From AP-15 sp963774345 (lineage in GTDB: Bacteria; Pseudomonadota; Alphaproteobacteria; ATCC43930; CGMCC-115725), in NCBI GenBank assembly GCA_963774345.1, contig CAVZFB010000049.1, forward strand, positions 255,934-319,933: a stretch of DNA of 64,000 nt, given 5' to 3'. The notes beneath the pieces are model-generated. The model had not been told where the DNA came from and did not search any database. It saw only the letters and a list, made by a program, of their open reading frames with translations. How positions within the stretch are numbered: position 1 is the stretch's first letter; each line of letters starts with the position of its first letter. The position numbers were made by a program, and so were the translations under genes. This document shows positions 35,678 through 44,258 of the stretch, one piece after another.

Positions 35678-35732
35678 TTTTATCAAATTGTTCTATTTAT
35701 CTGCGGTTCACTTTCACCGGGAGTTGAAGTGA

Positions 35733-35900
35733 ATGCCCCACTATCTGCCTTCCGATTTCGAGATCGACACCGACACGCGCACGGTCACGCATAAGGCGTC
35801 GGGTAGAAAATATTCGTGGGGTCGCTCTTCAGAGATGGGCGACGCAACCCCACTACCATCACAGCGCGGAGGGGGATACGGATATTTCCCTCCGCAATAG
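35733..35900 (+). CDS. Small hypothetical protein (55 aa)
   Basis: From ATG 35733, behind GGGAG, the frame reads MPHYLPSDFEIDTDTRTVTH, then KASGRKYSWGRSSEMGD and ends GGGYGYFPPQ. Composition is protein-like and the start region is convincing, but I recognise no family. It follows the CheB gene by 55 bases on the same strand. Confidence 0.45.
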   Translation: MPHYLPSDFEIDTDTRTVTHKASGRKYSWGRSSEMGDATPLPSQRGGGYGYFPPQ

Positions 35901-35997
35901 CCATGATCTTATCCGTTACGGGTTCAAAGCGCTTCGAGAGGCAGAGTACGCGGCGGGGCGCTCGTAACCCACGGGAAATGGATGCGATTTCTCATTT

Positions 35998-36180
35998 TCA
36001 GAGCGTACCCGGGCCGGGCACGAGCGGTGGCTGATGAGGCCGCTTGGGCGACAGACCAGCACCCTCGGCCGCCACTTCGTCACCCCCATCTGCCAGAACA
36101 TCTTTCTTGATTTCTGGCTGGTGAGCGTCCGACCATTTGTTAAAGCCCTTGGAACAGCTATCTTTCAGGGAGATATACAT
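35998..36180 (-). CDS. Small protein, LVPGxGTL family, member B
   Basis: The 60-residue product begins MYISLKDSCSKGFNKWSDAH and ends RPHQPPLVPGPGTL. ATG 36180 follows AAAGG at about 9 bases; ATG 36183 is adjacent. Against member A (34224-34418) it conserves the GF-x-KWS-[DE]-A box and the PHxPxLVPGxGTL terminus; the middle (LADGGDEVAAEGAGL) differs in length and sequence. Stop codons follow the GTL in both. The function is unknown. Confidence 0.65.
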   Translation of the reverse strand: MYISLKDSCSKGFNKWSDAHQPEIKKDVLADGGDEVAAEGAGLSPKRPHQPPLVPGPGTL

Positions 36181-36248
36181 CAAGGCAACCTTTCTTTAAG
36201 ATCAGGGGGTCCCGCATCGCGGAAAAACGGACCCTCGGTAGGCACGTC

Positions 36249-36434
36249 CTAAGCTGGCGCGTCGTTGAAAAGATTGCTCGAATGTTTCAAGCGCGCCACC
36301 ATGCCTTCGAGCCAAAGAGCATTTTGTTCTAATAATCGGATCATCAGTGGATTCGAATCACTTAACGCAAGAAGGCGATACCTTGCCGCGCAGACTAGGG
36401 CCTGTTCTATCTTGTCGTTTGTTATTGTAACCAT
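36249..36434 (-). CDS. Small hypothetical protein (61 aa)
   Basis: The frame MVTITNDKIEQALVCAARYR, then LLALSDSNPLMIRLLEQNAL and WLEGMVARLKHSS is helical throughout and preceded by a very strong GGGGAGGAG site. This makes a real gene likely although no family is recognised. It lies upstream of member B on the same strand, 68 bases away, so the two may be co-transcribed. Confidence 0.6.
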   Translation of the reverse strand: MVTITNDKIEQALVCAARYRLLALSDSNPLMIRLLEQNALWLEGMVARLKHSSNLFNDAPA

Positions 36435-36703
36435 GCGCTCCTCCCCTTAGCCGAGGGCGCGCGGCCAACTCCGCCCGGTCGGCGACCAAGCCCGACACCG
36501 GCAGGTTACGAGTGGTAGGTGAGCACGGATAGGTTCGGAAACTACCTATGGCTGGGTGGCCAACACGGAAGGCGCGGCACGCACGCCGGCTCGGGATCGA
36601 GTGACCGGGCCCGAGGGAATGTTGTCTGCTGTACCGGAATTTCGCCAAGTTCTCGGGTCAGAACTACCCCTCAGACTGCGCGCAATCCATCAAGCAGGCG
36701 GGT

Positions 36704-36952
36704 ATGCCAGCGATGCAGGAACCGATCACCCAGACCGAGGGGCAGGCCGAAAGCGCCCCGGTGCATCCCGAAGAGATAAGAGCGAGCGTGGATCTCCGCA
36801 TCGGCAAGAACGTCGCGCTAAAAGCCACGGTGCGCACGACGCCGGCCGGGCTCGTAACCGCCGGGGTCATGGTGGCCGCCATTGTCCTGTCAATCACGGT
36901 CTTGGTGCGGGCAATGCGGCGTCGCGACCCGCCCCGAGGGGTTATCCACTGA
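36704..36952 (+). CDS. Small single-pass membrane protein
   Basis: The 82-residue product has a soluble N-terminus with VDLRIGKNVALKATVRTTPA, then one transmembrane helix (AGLVTAGVMVAAIVLSITVL) and a positive stop-transfer tail (VRAMRRRDPPRG), so the N-terminus is probably periplasmic. I recall similar short proteins in Bradyrhizobium-like genomes but no function. GGCGGG lies just before the ATG. Confidence 0.6.
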   Translation: MPAMQEPITQTEGQAESAPVHPEEIRASVDLRIGKNVALKATVRTTPAGLVTAGVMVAAIVLSITVLVRAMRRRDPPRGVIH

Positions 36953-37027
36953 GGTCGCCGATTCGCCCTCTCAAAACCGACAGACCAACTCCGCCCCGCC
37001 ATGTACGGGGCGGTGCCGAGTACGTCG

Positions 37028-37125
37028 GCTACGGGCGAGGAATCGCGCACCGCCTCGGTGTCTCACCGGCGACGCTCTATCGCTACATCCCGGCCGCGCG
37101 AACCGCGAATACGCCGGGCGTTTAA
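37028..37125 (+). pseudogene. Serine-recombinase (resolvase) C-terminal fragment
   Basis: The segment GRGIAHRLGVSPATLYRYIP, AARTANTPGV, stop is the helix-turn-helix end of a Hin/Pin-like resolvase. About 30 residues remain, with no catalytic domain upstream. Confidence 0.45.
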
Positions 37126-37599
37126 CAACGGCCGCTCTACCCTAAAGACCGGGCGCTCCGGGAGGCTTTCAGCTTGGCGGCGGGCGGCGGCAGTGCGCCG
37201 ATTGCGGGCATTCGCGGCACCGCGACAAAGGCAGGACGTCGACCGCTTGCGTCGGGTAACTGAAGGGGGAACGCGCAAATGTCTGGCGTCCTCCAGCCCT
37301 GCGGAACCATCTGGCCGATCGGGCGCCCCGTTCCAGGCGTCGCGCTCCCGAGAGGGAATGGGTTTGTTCTTCATAGCTCCCGAAGAGCGTTCTCTGGCTG
37401 CCGACGCATCAGCGTAGTCGACCAGATTCGGGCGCTTCGAGAATTCGGTCAGATCTTTGATTATCAAAGGATGAGTCATTGCGGCTTTGTACATCGGACA
37501 GTAGCAGCGCTTGCGCGTGAACAAGTTGGTGCGCCGGCGCGATGTGCACCTTGAATCTAGCGCAATCCGATGTGCCCTTATTCGGTATGTCAATCACAG
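37126..37599. other. Intergenic, no gene seen
   Basis: Several frames are open on both strands but none looks like a protein or has a ribosome site. The stretch follows a resolvase remnant and precedes the 3' end of the UPF0182 gene; it may be further mobile-element debris. Confidence 0.4.
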
Positions 37600-40365
37600 C
37601 TAACGTGCGGCGGGCTGCCGACTCAGCTGCTCGAGCAGTGTCTGCAGCGCGTCGAGTTCGGCGCCAAAGCCGGCCCAGTCTCCGGCCTTTAGGCGATCGA
37701 TCGCCCGATCATAATGCCCAAGCGCTTCACGGGCTCGCTTGTCTGCGGGACCAGGGGACGAAGCTTCGGCGCGCGCCGGTGAAGGGACGACCGGAGCGGA
37801 TTCTTTGAACAGCGCGGCCAGAGCTGCGGGAAGGGTTTCCTTCATCACCACACGGTCCCCGTAAGCCGCGATCACTCGTTTGAGCTCCGGCAACTGGCCC
37901 AACTCGGCACGCAGGTACAGCGGCGACACATACAGGATCGAGTTCTCGATCGGTACGACCAGAAGGTTTCCGCGAATGACCCGTGAACCCATCTGATTCC
38001 ACAGCGAAATCTGTTGGGAAATCTCGGTGTTTTGGTTGATGCGTGCCTCGATCTGGAACGGCCCATAGACAAGTTTTTCCTTGGGGAACTCGTAGACGAT
38101 GAGCTTGCCGTAGTCGGGCGGATCGCAGCGTGCGGCCAGCCAGGCGATCATATTCTCCCGTTGGCTCGGCACCATCGGCAGCATCAGAAAGAACTCGGCG
38201 TGCAGATCGCCGGGCAGGCGCATCATGATGTAATAGGGCGCCATCCTGGCGGGGTTACGGCCGTTGGTGCCATCCGGTCCAGTCGGCTCGCGCGGAAACT
38301 GCCAGAGATCCTCGCGATTATAGAATACTTCAGGCGCATCCATATGGTATGCGCGGTACGCCAGAGCCTGGATGTAAAACAGGTCCTCAGGGTAGCGAAT
38401 GTGCTTTTGCAGATCCGGCGGCATGGCGTCGAGTGGTTTAAACAGCGTCGGGAAGATACGCCGGTAGGTGCCCACAACCGGATCGATGACATCTGCCACA
38501 TAGAACGTCACCGCTCCATTGTAGGCATCGATGACCACCTTGACCGAATTGCGAATGTAGTTGATGTCGCCATTCGGTTGCGGCTGGGCGTAGGGGAACC
38601 AGCTGCTGGTGGTGTAGGCATCCTGCATCCAGTAGAGTCGCCCGTCGCTGATAACCACATACGGATCGCGATCCAGCTTTAGGAACGGTGCTATCGTCTG
38701 GACGCGATCCTGGATATTGCGATGGAGCAGAATCCTACTCTCGCCGGTGATGTAACCGCTGAGCAGGATGTTAACGTCGTTGAAATACCAAGCGAACAGC
38801 GTTCTCCAGGCGGTTCCCCCGATTGGGATTCCATCCTTGCCGTGATATGTCGTATAGACGTTGTCTTTTCCCTTGGGGTAGTCGAACTCGGGCGTGCTAC
38901 TTTTGACGATCACGTAATCGTCGGCGCCTTCGCCAAAATAGATCCGCGGCTCAGTTACCGGTGGGCCACCAGAGGCAACCGGCGGGACGTCCCTCAGGTA
39001 AAAAATCGGTAGACCTTCATTAGATTTCTGTGTGACCGGGGACATGACGACGCCGTTACCATGGGTGAACAGCAGGTGCAGGTTGACCCAGGTCTGGGCG
39101 TTGGTCGACAGCAGTGAAGGTGCCAGCTCACGGGCCGCAAGCGTCACCTGATGATATGAGCCATTGATACCGTAACGATCGACGTCGACATCGAGGAACT
39201 TGTAGTAGGTGCGGATCTCCTGGAGTTGCGCGTAAGTGTCCATCAGCGGCTGCCAGTCCCACAGCCGAATGTTGTCGACTGTCCCGCTGTTGTTCTGCAG
39301 GGACTCGAAATTCAGCCCCTGCTCCGCGGGGAACGGCTTCACCGTAATCTGCCGAAGGTTATATGCTTCCCGGGTAAGAGCGATGCTCCGCTTGATGTAA
39401 GGCGCTTCGAGCTGCAGCTCGCTCGGCTGCACGTAAAAGCGTTCGAACAGCCCAGGCAGCAGCTCGGCAAAAACAAACGAGCTGCCGAATACCAAAATCG
39501 CCGCTGCGATGACCAGCGTGTAGGCGCGGCGCTGCAGGTTGGCCCATGTAACTACGGCAGCAGCGGCAGCAAGGCAGACGAGCAGCCAGAGCACGGGCAG
39601 CTCAATGTTGATATCAGCGTAGCCCGCCCCGACCACGACGCCGTTGTCGTTGTAGAGCAGCAAGAACCGGTCCAACACATAGGACCAAGCTTTCACGGCA
39701 AAATAGAGACCCAGCAGCGCGGAGCCATGTGCGATGGCCGCGGACGAGATGCGCCAGGGCAGACGGTCCAGATTGATTTCGCCATGGATAAAGTACACCG
39801 CTCCGGCCATCAGGGCGCTTAGGAACAGGATCAACATCATCCAGTTCTTGAGCGCGACATAGACCGGCAATGAGAACAGATAGAAACCAATGTCTTTGTT
39901 GAACAGCGGATCGCTCTGCCCGTACGGCACCTGGTAGACGAACCGGAGGATCAGGTCCCATTTACCGGTCTCGCCGATCGCAATCAGCAGTCCGATGATG
40001 AGGGCGGAAGCCAGAATGATCAAACGCCAGCGCAACCGCGCGGAGGCCGGTCCCAACCACTCGGCCGGTGCCCCGGACAGTGCCCGGACCGCCCCGACGC
40101 CTGGATCAAGCACCACAGAAAGCCGAGGTCTGCGCCGCGACGCAAACCATAAGGCTGACCTTCCGCTCACCCAGAGAAGCAAGGTCGATACCGCGAAGAC
40201 CGCTATAGAGAGAACGGCCTTTGTGAAAAAAACCGTCCAGAAGACGCCGACATAGCCGATTGTCGAAAACCACGCCCAATCGGCCACCAACCCGTTGGCG
40301 CTTCCGAGCAATACCAGAGCAGCCACGATGACGGCGACTGCCACGCCGATGCCTTTCCAACGCAT
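37600..40365 (-). CDS. UPF0182 family integral membrane protein
   Basis: At 921 residues this matches the usual 900-1000 of the family (COG1615). The N-terminal third has about seven transmembrane segments, starting VAVIVAALVLLGSANGLVA. The large C-terminal two thirds are probably extracytoplasmic: ELQLEAPYIKRSIALTREAY, LLFTHGNGVVMSPV, PRIYFGEG, QFPREPTGPDG and GPFQIEARINQNTEIS are familiar family stretches. Function is unknown. AGGGAGGAAGC precedes ATG 40365. It is divergent from the cytochrome c gene. Confidence 0.93.
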   Translation of the reverse strand: MRWKGIGVAVAVIVAALVLLGSANGLVADWAWFSTIGYVGVFWTVFFTKAVLSIAVFAVSTLLLWVSGRSALWFASRRRPRLSVVLDPGVGAVRALSGAPAEWLGPASARLRWRLIILASALIIGLLIAIGETGKWDLILRFVYQVPYGQSDPLFNKDIGFYLFSLPVYVALKNWMMLILFLSALMAGAVYFIHGEINLDRLPWRISSAAIAHGSALLGLYFAVKAWSYVLDRFLLLYNDNGVVVGAGYADINIELPVLWLLVCLAAAAAVVTWANLQRRAYTLVIAAAILVFGSSFVFAELLPGLFERFYVQPSELQLEAPYIKRSIALTREAYNLRQITVKPFPAEQGLNFESLQNNSGTVDNIRLWDWQPLMDTYAQLQEIRTYYKFLDVDVDRYGINGSYHQVTLAARELAPSLLSTNAQTWVNLHLLFTHGNGVVMSPVTQKSNEGLPIFYLRDVPPVASGGPPVTEPRIYFGEGADDYVIVKSSTPEFDYPKGKDNVYTTYHGKDGIPIGGTAWRTLFAWYFNDVNILLSGYITGESRILLHRNIQDRVQTIAPFLKLDRDPYVVISDGRLYWMQDAYTTSSWFPYAQPQPNGDINYIRNSVKVVIDAYNGAVTFYVADVIDPVVGTYRRIFPTLFKPLDAMPPDLQKHIRYPEDLFYIQALAYRAYHMDAPEVFYNREDLWQFPREPTGPDGTNGRNPARMAPYYIMMRLPGDLHAEFFLMLPMVPSQRENMIAWLAARCDPPDYGKLIVYEFPKEKLVYGPFQIEARINQNTEISQQISLWNQMGSRVIRGNLLVVPIENSILYVSPLYLRAELGQLPELKRVIAAYGDRVVMKETLPAALAALFKESAPVVPSPARAEASSPGPADKRAREALGHYDRAIDRLKAGDWAGFGAELDALQTLLEQLSRQPAAR

Positions 40366-40592
40366 GCTTCCTCCCTTGTCGCGCGTTTTTCGCGAAAGTC
40401 TGACAGCAGTAGATCCTTTGGCAAGCGCCCGGGTTTGTGCCTCAGCCTGACTGTCGCCGGACCGCTTGTCGGCGGGGATTGATCCTCGTTGGCGATACCC
40501 GGAACATTCTCGTCCGTGACCAGACGACCACTAAGCAAATCCGAAGACACTGGGAAACATATAAAAACTGCCGGACAACGATCGCGTGTGCT

Positions 40593-40606
40593 TTGATGTG
40601 CATCAA
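40593..40606. promoter_or_regulatory. FNR/FixK box upstream of cytochrome c
   Basis: TTGAT-GTGC-ATCAA is a perfect consensus FNR/FixK palindrome. Its centre is 45 bases before the cytochrome start codon, so at the usual -41.5 position transcription would begin about four bases ahead of the ATG. Confidence 0.75.
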
Positions 40607-40644
40607 CGGCATACCGGTTTGGCTGTGGGTAGGCGGGGGCCGGC

Positions 40645-40977
40645 ATGAAAAGAGTGAAGCGTACGGCAGTGCTCGCAGTCGCTCTGGTCGCGACGGCTGC
40701 TGTCGCGCATGCCGAGGACGGCGATGCGGCGGCCGGGCATGCCTTCGCACGCAACGCATGCCAACCTTGCCATGCTGTCGAGGCCGAGCTGCGCAAACCG
40801 AGGAGGATCGTGATCGGGCGGGCGTTTCGCGATGTCGCAAACACCTCGGGAATGACGGCAACCGCTATCCGCGTCTTCCTAAGGACGTCACATCCGAAAA
40901 TGCCGAACCCAATCCTGACACTGGAAGGGAGGGATGATGTGATCGCCTACATCCTAAGCCTGCGCGTTCCCCGCTGA
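40645..40977 (+). CDS. Periplasmic monohaem cytochrome c
   Basis: The 110-residue precursor has a signal peptide (MKRVKRTAVLAVALVATAAV, cleavage after AHA), one haem-binding CQPCH and a likely axial Met in SHPKMPN. The closing DDVIAYILSLR is typical of class I cytochromes. It would carry electrons in the periplasm. A consensus FNR/FixK box directly upstream suggests expression under low oxygen. The gene is intact. Confidence 0.88.
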   Translation: MKRVKRTAVLAVALVATAAVAHAEDGDAAAGHAFARNACQPCHAVEAELRKPRRIVIGRAFRDVANTSGMTATAIRVFLRTSHPKMPNPILTLEGRDDVIAYILSLRVPR

Positions 40978-41148
40978 GGAGACCTGGCCAACAACGCCGG
41001 GTTTTTTATGTGGATCTGCTCGCGATTGCGAAGGGGCTCGGCGAATGCGGGCCAACCGCCCGGGTTCAATAGTCGAGTCCCGCGCCCACTTCGGTCCTCG
41101 CCCCGTGCGAAATCTGTCGCCGCCGAAAGCCGCGCGTGCTGCTTGTCC

Positions 41149-41162
41149 TTGATCGAGATCAA
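41149..41162. promoter_or_regulatory. FNR/FixK box upstream of the flavoprotein gene
   Basis: TTGAT-CGAG-ATCAA is a perfect palindrome centred 73 bases before ATG 41229, compatible with a transcript starting near 41197. Confidence 0.72.
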
Positions 41163-41228
41163 GGTAGAGCCGCGGGATCTCATCGATTGTTAAACTGCGC
41201 GACGCCGCGCTGATCGGAGGGTCTAGAG

Positions 41229-42408
41229 ATGGGCACGGTTTTGCACGACAGGCTGGACTACGTCGCGCGCGCCCGCTCGCTCGGGCCTGTTCTCGCCGCG
41301 GCGGCGCACGAGATCGAGCGGAACCGCGAATCACTGCAAGCGGTTGTGACCGCGCTGATTAACAACGGGCTCTTCCGCTTGTTGCAGCCGCGGTCGCTTG
41401 GCGGGGCCGAGCTCGACCCGATGACCTACATGCAGGTGGTCGAGCAACTCGCAAGTCTTGACGCCAGCACCGGCTGGTGTGTCGAGCAGGCGAACGGCTG
41501 CTCGATGGCTGCCGCCTTTCTCGATCCCGAAATAGCGCAGGAAATCTTCGGGCCACCCGACGGCATCGTCGCCTGGGGTCGGGTCGGCCGAGCTGTGCGC
41601 CGTCCCTGGCGGGTTCCGCCTGACCGGTGCATGGAACTTCGCCAGCGGCAGCCATCATGCCAGCTGGCTCGGCGCCCATATCGTGGCGCACGGTCGCGAC
41701 GGCGCGCCACTGTGCCGCGCGGACGGCGGCGAAATTCTCCGTACCTTGCTGTTTCCAAAGAGTTACGCCACGATGACCTATATCTGGCACGTGGTCAGTC
41801 TGCGCGGCACCGGCAGCGACCAGTATTCGGTGACCGATGTGTTCATTTCCGAACGTCATACCGTGTTGCGTGACCCCCAGATCGCGCCGCGGGAGCCTGG
41901 CCGACTCTACTGCTTCAGCAGCAGCAACATGTATGCGGTGGGGGTTGCCGCGGTGACGCTTGGCATCGCGCGCGGCATGATCACCGACTTCACCGAACTT
42001 GCGACCGAGAAGGTGCCGCGCGGCGCACGACAGCGGCTGTGCGAGAACTAGGTGATCCAGTTGCAGCGAGCGCAGGCCGAGGCTCAGCTCGGCTCGGCGC
42101 GCTCCTTCCTGCTGAGCGGTCTCGCCGAGATTTGGGACGCGGTTGGCGAGACGGGTGAGCTTAACCTGGAGCAGAACACGAAGATCCGCCTCGCCACAAC
42201 CTGGGCCATCGATCAGGCACGCGAGGTCATCAACACCCTCTATCACAGCGCGGGAGCGACGGCGATCTTCGACAACCGCCCGTTCGAACGCCGCTTCCGT
42301 GACATGCACACGGCCTCGCAACAAGCTCAAGGACGACAGGCGCATTACGAGACGATCGGCCGCGTCCTCTTCGGTCTCGCACCGGACACGACGATGTTTG
42401 CATTCTAA
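41229..42408 (+). pseudogene. Acyl-CoA-dehydrogenase-fold flavin monooxygenase, frameshift plus in-frame stop
   Basis: The first 117 residues (LAAAAHEIERNRESLQAVVT, LINNGLFRLLQPRSLGGAEL, LASLDASTGWCVEQ) match the fold of the enzyme at 12.1 kb. After GIVAWG the frame breaks; one extra base near 41580 accounts for it. The rest (GGFRLTGAWNFASGSHHASW, LRGTGSDQYSVTDVF, INTLYHSAGATAIF) runs to 42408, interrupted by a TAG at 42049-42051 (RLCEN, stop, VIQLQ). Corrected length is 392 residues. Two independent lesions make loss of function more likely than a simple reading error. An FNR/FixK box and a GGAGGG site precede it. Confidence 0.78.
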
Positions 42409-42532
42409 CGCGCCCACGGATCGCCGGCGTCGATGCCATCACCTGGTTTCCAACCCGAGCCCACGTGCGGGCAGCGGAACGGAGCGATGATGGCTCCCGG
42501 CATGTGAGCCTCGTTGTAGAGGGAGGATTGTC

Positions 42533-42961
42533 ATGCGGATTCTTGTACCGGTTGACGGTTCCGTCAGCGCGGGCCGGGCTGCGGCGTGCGCAATAGCGCT
42601 TGCCGAGGGTCGTCCTAATGCCGCAATCACCCTGCTGACTGTGCAAAATCAGCAAACCCTCGATGTATCCGACATCTCGGGCGTAACGTCGGTGGGGGCG
42701 AACGCGGAATACGCTGCCGCCCAGTCACAAAGGGCGCTCAGCCAGGCGATCGAGCTCTGCCACAACGCGCAGGTAAAGTTCGACAGCCGTTCGACCTTCG
42801 GTCCCGTCGCAGATATTATCAACAAGACAGCCCGCGAGATTGGCGCCGATCATATCGTAATGGGGACGCGAGGTTTGAGTTCTTGGCACGAGATGGTTCT
42901 CGGCTCGGTTTCGACAAAAGTAATTCAGTTCGCTCGCGTGCCGGTATCCCTGGTTAAATAA
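42533..42961 (+). CDS. Universal stress protein (UspA family)
   Basis: This 142-residue single-domain Usp starts RILVPVDGSVSAGRAAACAI and carries the ATP-binding pattern G-x2-G-x9-G-S (GTRGLSSWHEMVLGS), followed by VPVSLVK. The motif predicts an ATP-binding homodimer in the cytoplasm. GGGAGGA lies upstream. It is 124 bases downstream of the FNR-box-preceded flavoprotein and convergent with the Hsp20 genes. Usp genes are frequent members of FNR/FixK regulons. Confidence 0.93.
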   Translation: MRILVPVDGSVSAGRAAACAIALAEGRPNAAITLLTVQNQQTLDVSDISGVTSVGANAEYAAAQSQRALSQAIELCHNAQVKFDSRSTFGPVADIINKTAREIGADHIVMGTRGLSSWHEMVLGSVSTKVIQFARVPVSLVK

Positions 42962-42984
42962 AAGATCAAAGAGAACGATTACAC

Positions 42985-43383
42985 TTAATTGATTGCGATC
43001 TTTCGCGGGATCGCCTCCTTCACCTTTTTCAGCGTCAGGGTCAAGACGCCGTCATTGAGCTCGGCGGCGATCTGCTGCTGGTCGATCTTGTTCGACAGGG
43101 TGAACGCGCGAGCGAAATGGCCGACATTGTACTCGGTATAGAGCGGCTCCAGGCCCTCGTATTTGGTAAAGTCGAGCCGTCCTTCGACTCGGAGCACATC
43201 ATTTTCGATATTTACATCAACATCCTTTTTTTCAACTCCCGGGATTTCCATCACAACGGTCAGGGCGTCGTCGGTTTCGTAGATGTCGGTATTCTGGACA
43301 TAGTAGCGGGCAGGAACTGTCTTTTCCTCCTTGGAGACCAGTTCTTTTTTTTCCTGTACCGCGAGCTCTTGGGACTTTGCCAT
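42985..43383 (-). CDS. Hsp20/alpha-crystallin small heat-shock protein (second gene)
   Basis: The 132-residue protein has the alpha-crystallin domain: YYVQNTDIYETDDALTVVME, IPGVEKKDVDVNIENDVLRV, and the closing NDGVLTLTLKKVKEA with a variant of the G-x-L motif. A charged N-terminal arm (KKELVSKEEK) replaces the usual hydrophobic one. It would be an ATP-independent holdase in the cytoplasm. It starts 30 bases after the first Hsp20 gene, forming an operon. Confidence 0.9.
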   Translation of the reverse strand: MAKSQELAVQEKKELVSKEEKTVPARYYVQNTDIYETDDALTVVMEIPGVEKKDVDVNIENDVLRVEGRLDFTKYEGLEPLYTEYNVGHFARAFTLSNKIDQQQIAAELNDGVLTLTLKKVKEAIPRKIAIN

Positions 43384-43413
43384 TTTACCCTCCGTCTTTT
43401 AAATCGATGCGGG

Positions 43414-43839
43414 CTATGCCACGGTGATCGCTTTTGGCTTGTCCCGCTCCGCGCGCGGGAGATAAAGCGCCAGAATCCCGTCGTGGTATTCGGCCCTGAC
43501 CCGGTCCGCATCGATTTCGACCGGGAGGGTCACCGCCCGATCGAAACTCCCGGCCAACCGTTCACGGCGATGGACACCGGCCTTTTCGCCATACTCGACC
43601 GGTTTGGTGCCGGCAAGGCGGATCGTTCTGCCTTTGACCTGGATCTGCAGGTCGGCCTTTCGGATGCCGGGCAACTCGGTGATGATGACGACGTCATCGC
43701 CCTTGCGAAAAACATTGAGTGGCGGAAAAGCGCCGCCGCCGCTGATACTCGGCTCCAGCCAGCTACTGGCGCGCAACGCATCGAGAGCCTGCTGGAACTG
43801 GAGAAAAGTGCCGAACTGGTCGGGGAAGACCATGGCCAT
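43414..43839 (-). CDS. Hsp20/alpha-crystallin small heat-shock protein (first gene)
   Basis: This 141-residue small heat-shock protein begins with a hydrophobic arm (VFPDQFGTFLQFQQALDALR) and has the crystallin core: PLNVFRKGDDVVIITELPGI, LQIQVKGRTIRLAG, RRERLAGSFDRAVTLPVEID, YHDGILALYLPRAE. AGGAGAG precedes ATG 43839. Upstream, at about 165 bases, lies a perfect FNR/FixK box; CIRCE further up belongs to the divergent groES. Redox and heat control could both act on this promoter region. Confidence 0.92.
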   Translation of the reverse strand: MAMVFPDQFGTFLQFQQALDALRASSWLEPSISGGGAFPPLNVFRKGDDVVIITELPGIRKADLQIQVKGRTIRLAGTKPVEYGEKAGVHRRERLAGSFDRAVTLPVEIDADRVRAEYHDGILALYLPRAERDKPKAITVA

Positions 43840-44001
43840 GGTTCACTCTCCTGGGCGTGGTTATCGATAAATTCGGCGAAGCGGAGCTCGACTTTTTAGA
43901 AGCTGGAGTGGACCCTGGGAGCAATAAGGTGATCCCGGGAAATTCAGTCTAAGTTGGGTCTTACTGTCGTTAACATTCTAGGACTGTCCAGCGAACGCTC
44001 A

Positions 44002-44015
44002 TTGATCTAAATCAA
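44002..44015. promoter_or_regulatory. FNR/FixK box between Hsp20 and groESL
   Basis: TTGAT-CTAA-ATCAA is a perfect palindrome. Either direction is possible: a leftward transcript would start near 43967 for Hsp20, a rightward one near 44050 for groES. Confidence 0.75.
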
Positions 44016-44144
44016 AACACGCGAACTGGGCTGAAAAATCTTTAGCCGATCCGGTTATCCCACAATACCCCTATCGGACCTGTCTCGATTGAGACCCGGG
44101 TCTGTGGCATGCCCTTGCAAAAGACAACACCGCTCCCGATCTTA

Positions 44145-44171
44145 GTAGCACTCTTGCACACAGAGTGCTAA
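44145..44171. promoter_or_regulatory. CIRCE element (HrcA operator) upstream of groES
   Basis: GTAGCACTC-N9-GAGTGCTAA matches the CIRCE consensus in 17 of 18 arm positions (first arm begins GTAG instead of TTAG). It lies 88-114 bases before the groES ATG, the normal place for HrcA control. Confidence 0.9.
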
Positions 44172-44258
44172 TCCCTCGTGATTAGAGACATTCCAGAATT
44201 AGTATCGCTTTCCTTGCGAGGGCGGTCGGATCTTAACCCGAAACTTTGGAACACTTTG

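Noticed and set aside
37063..37593. 176-codon minus-strand frame before the UPF0182 gene end
   Set aside because: Arg-rich, no ribosome site, and opposite to a resolvase remnant.
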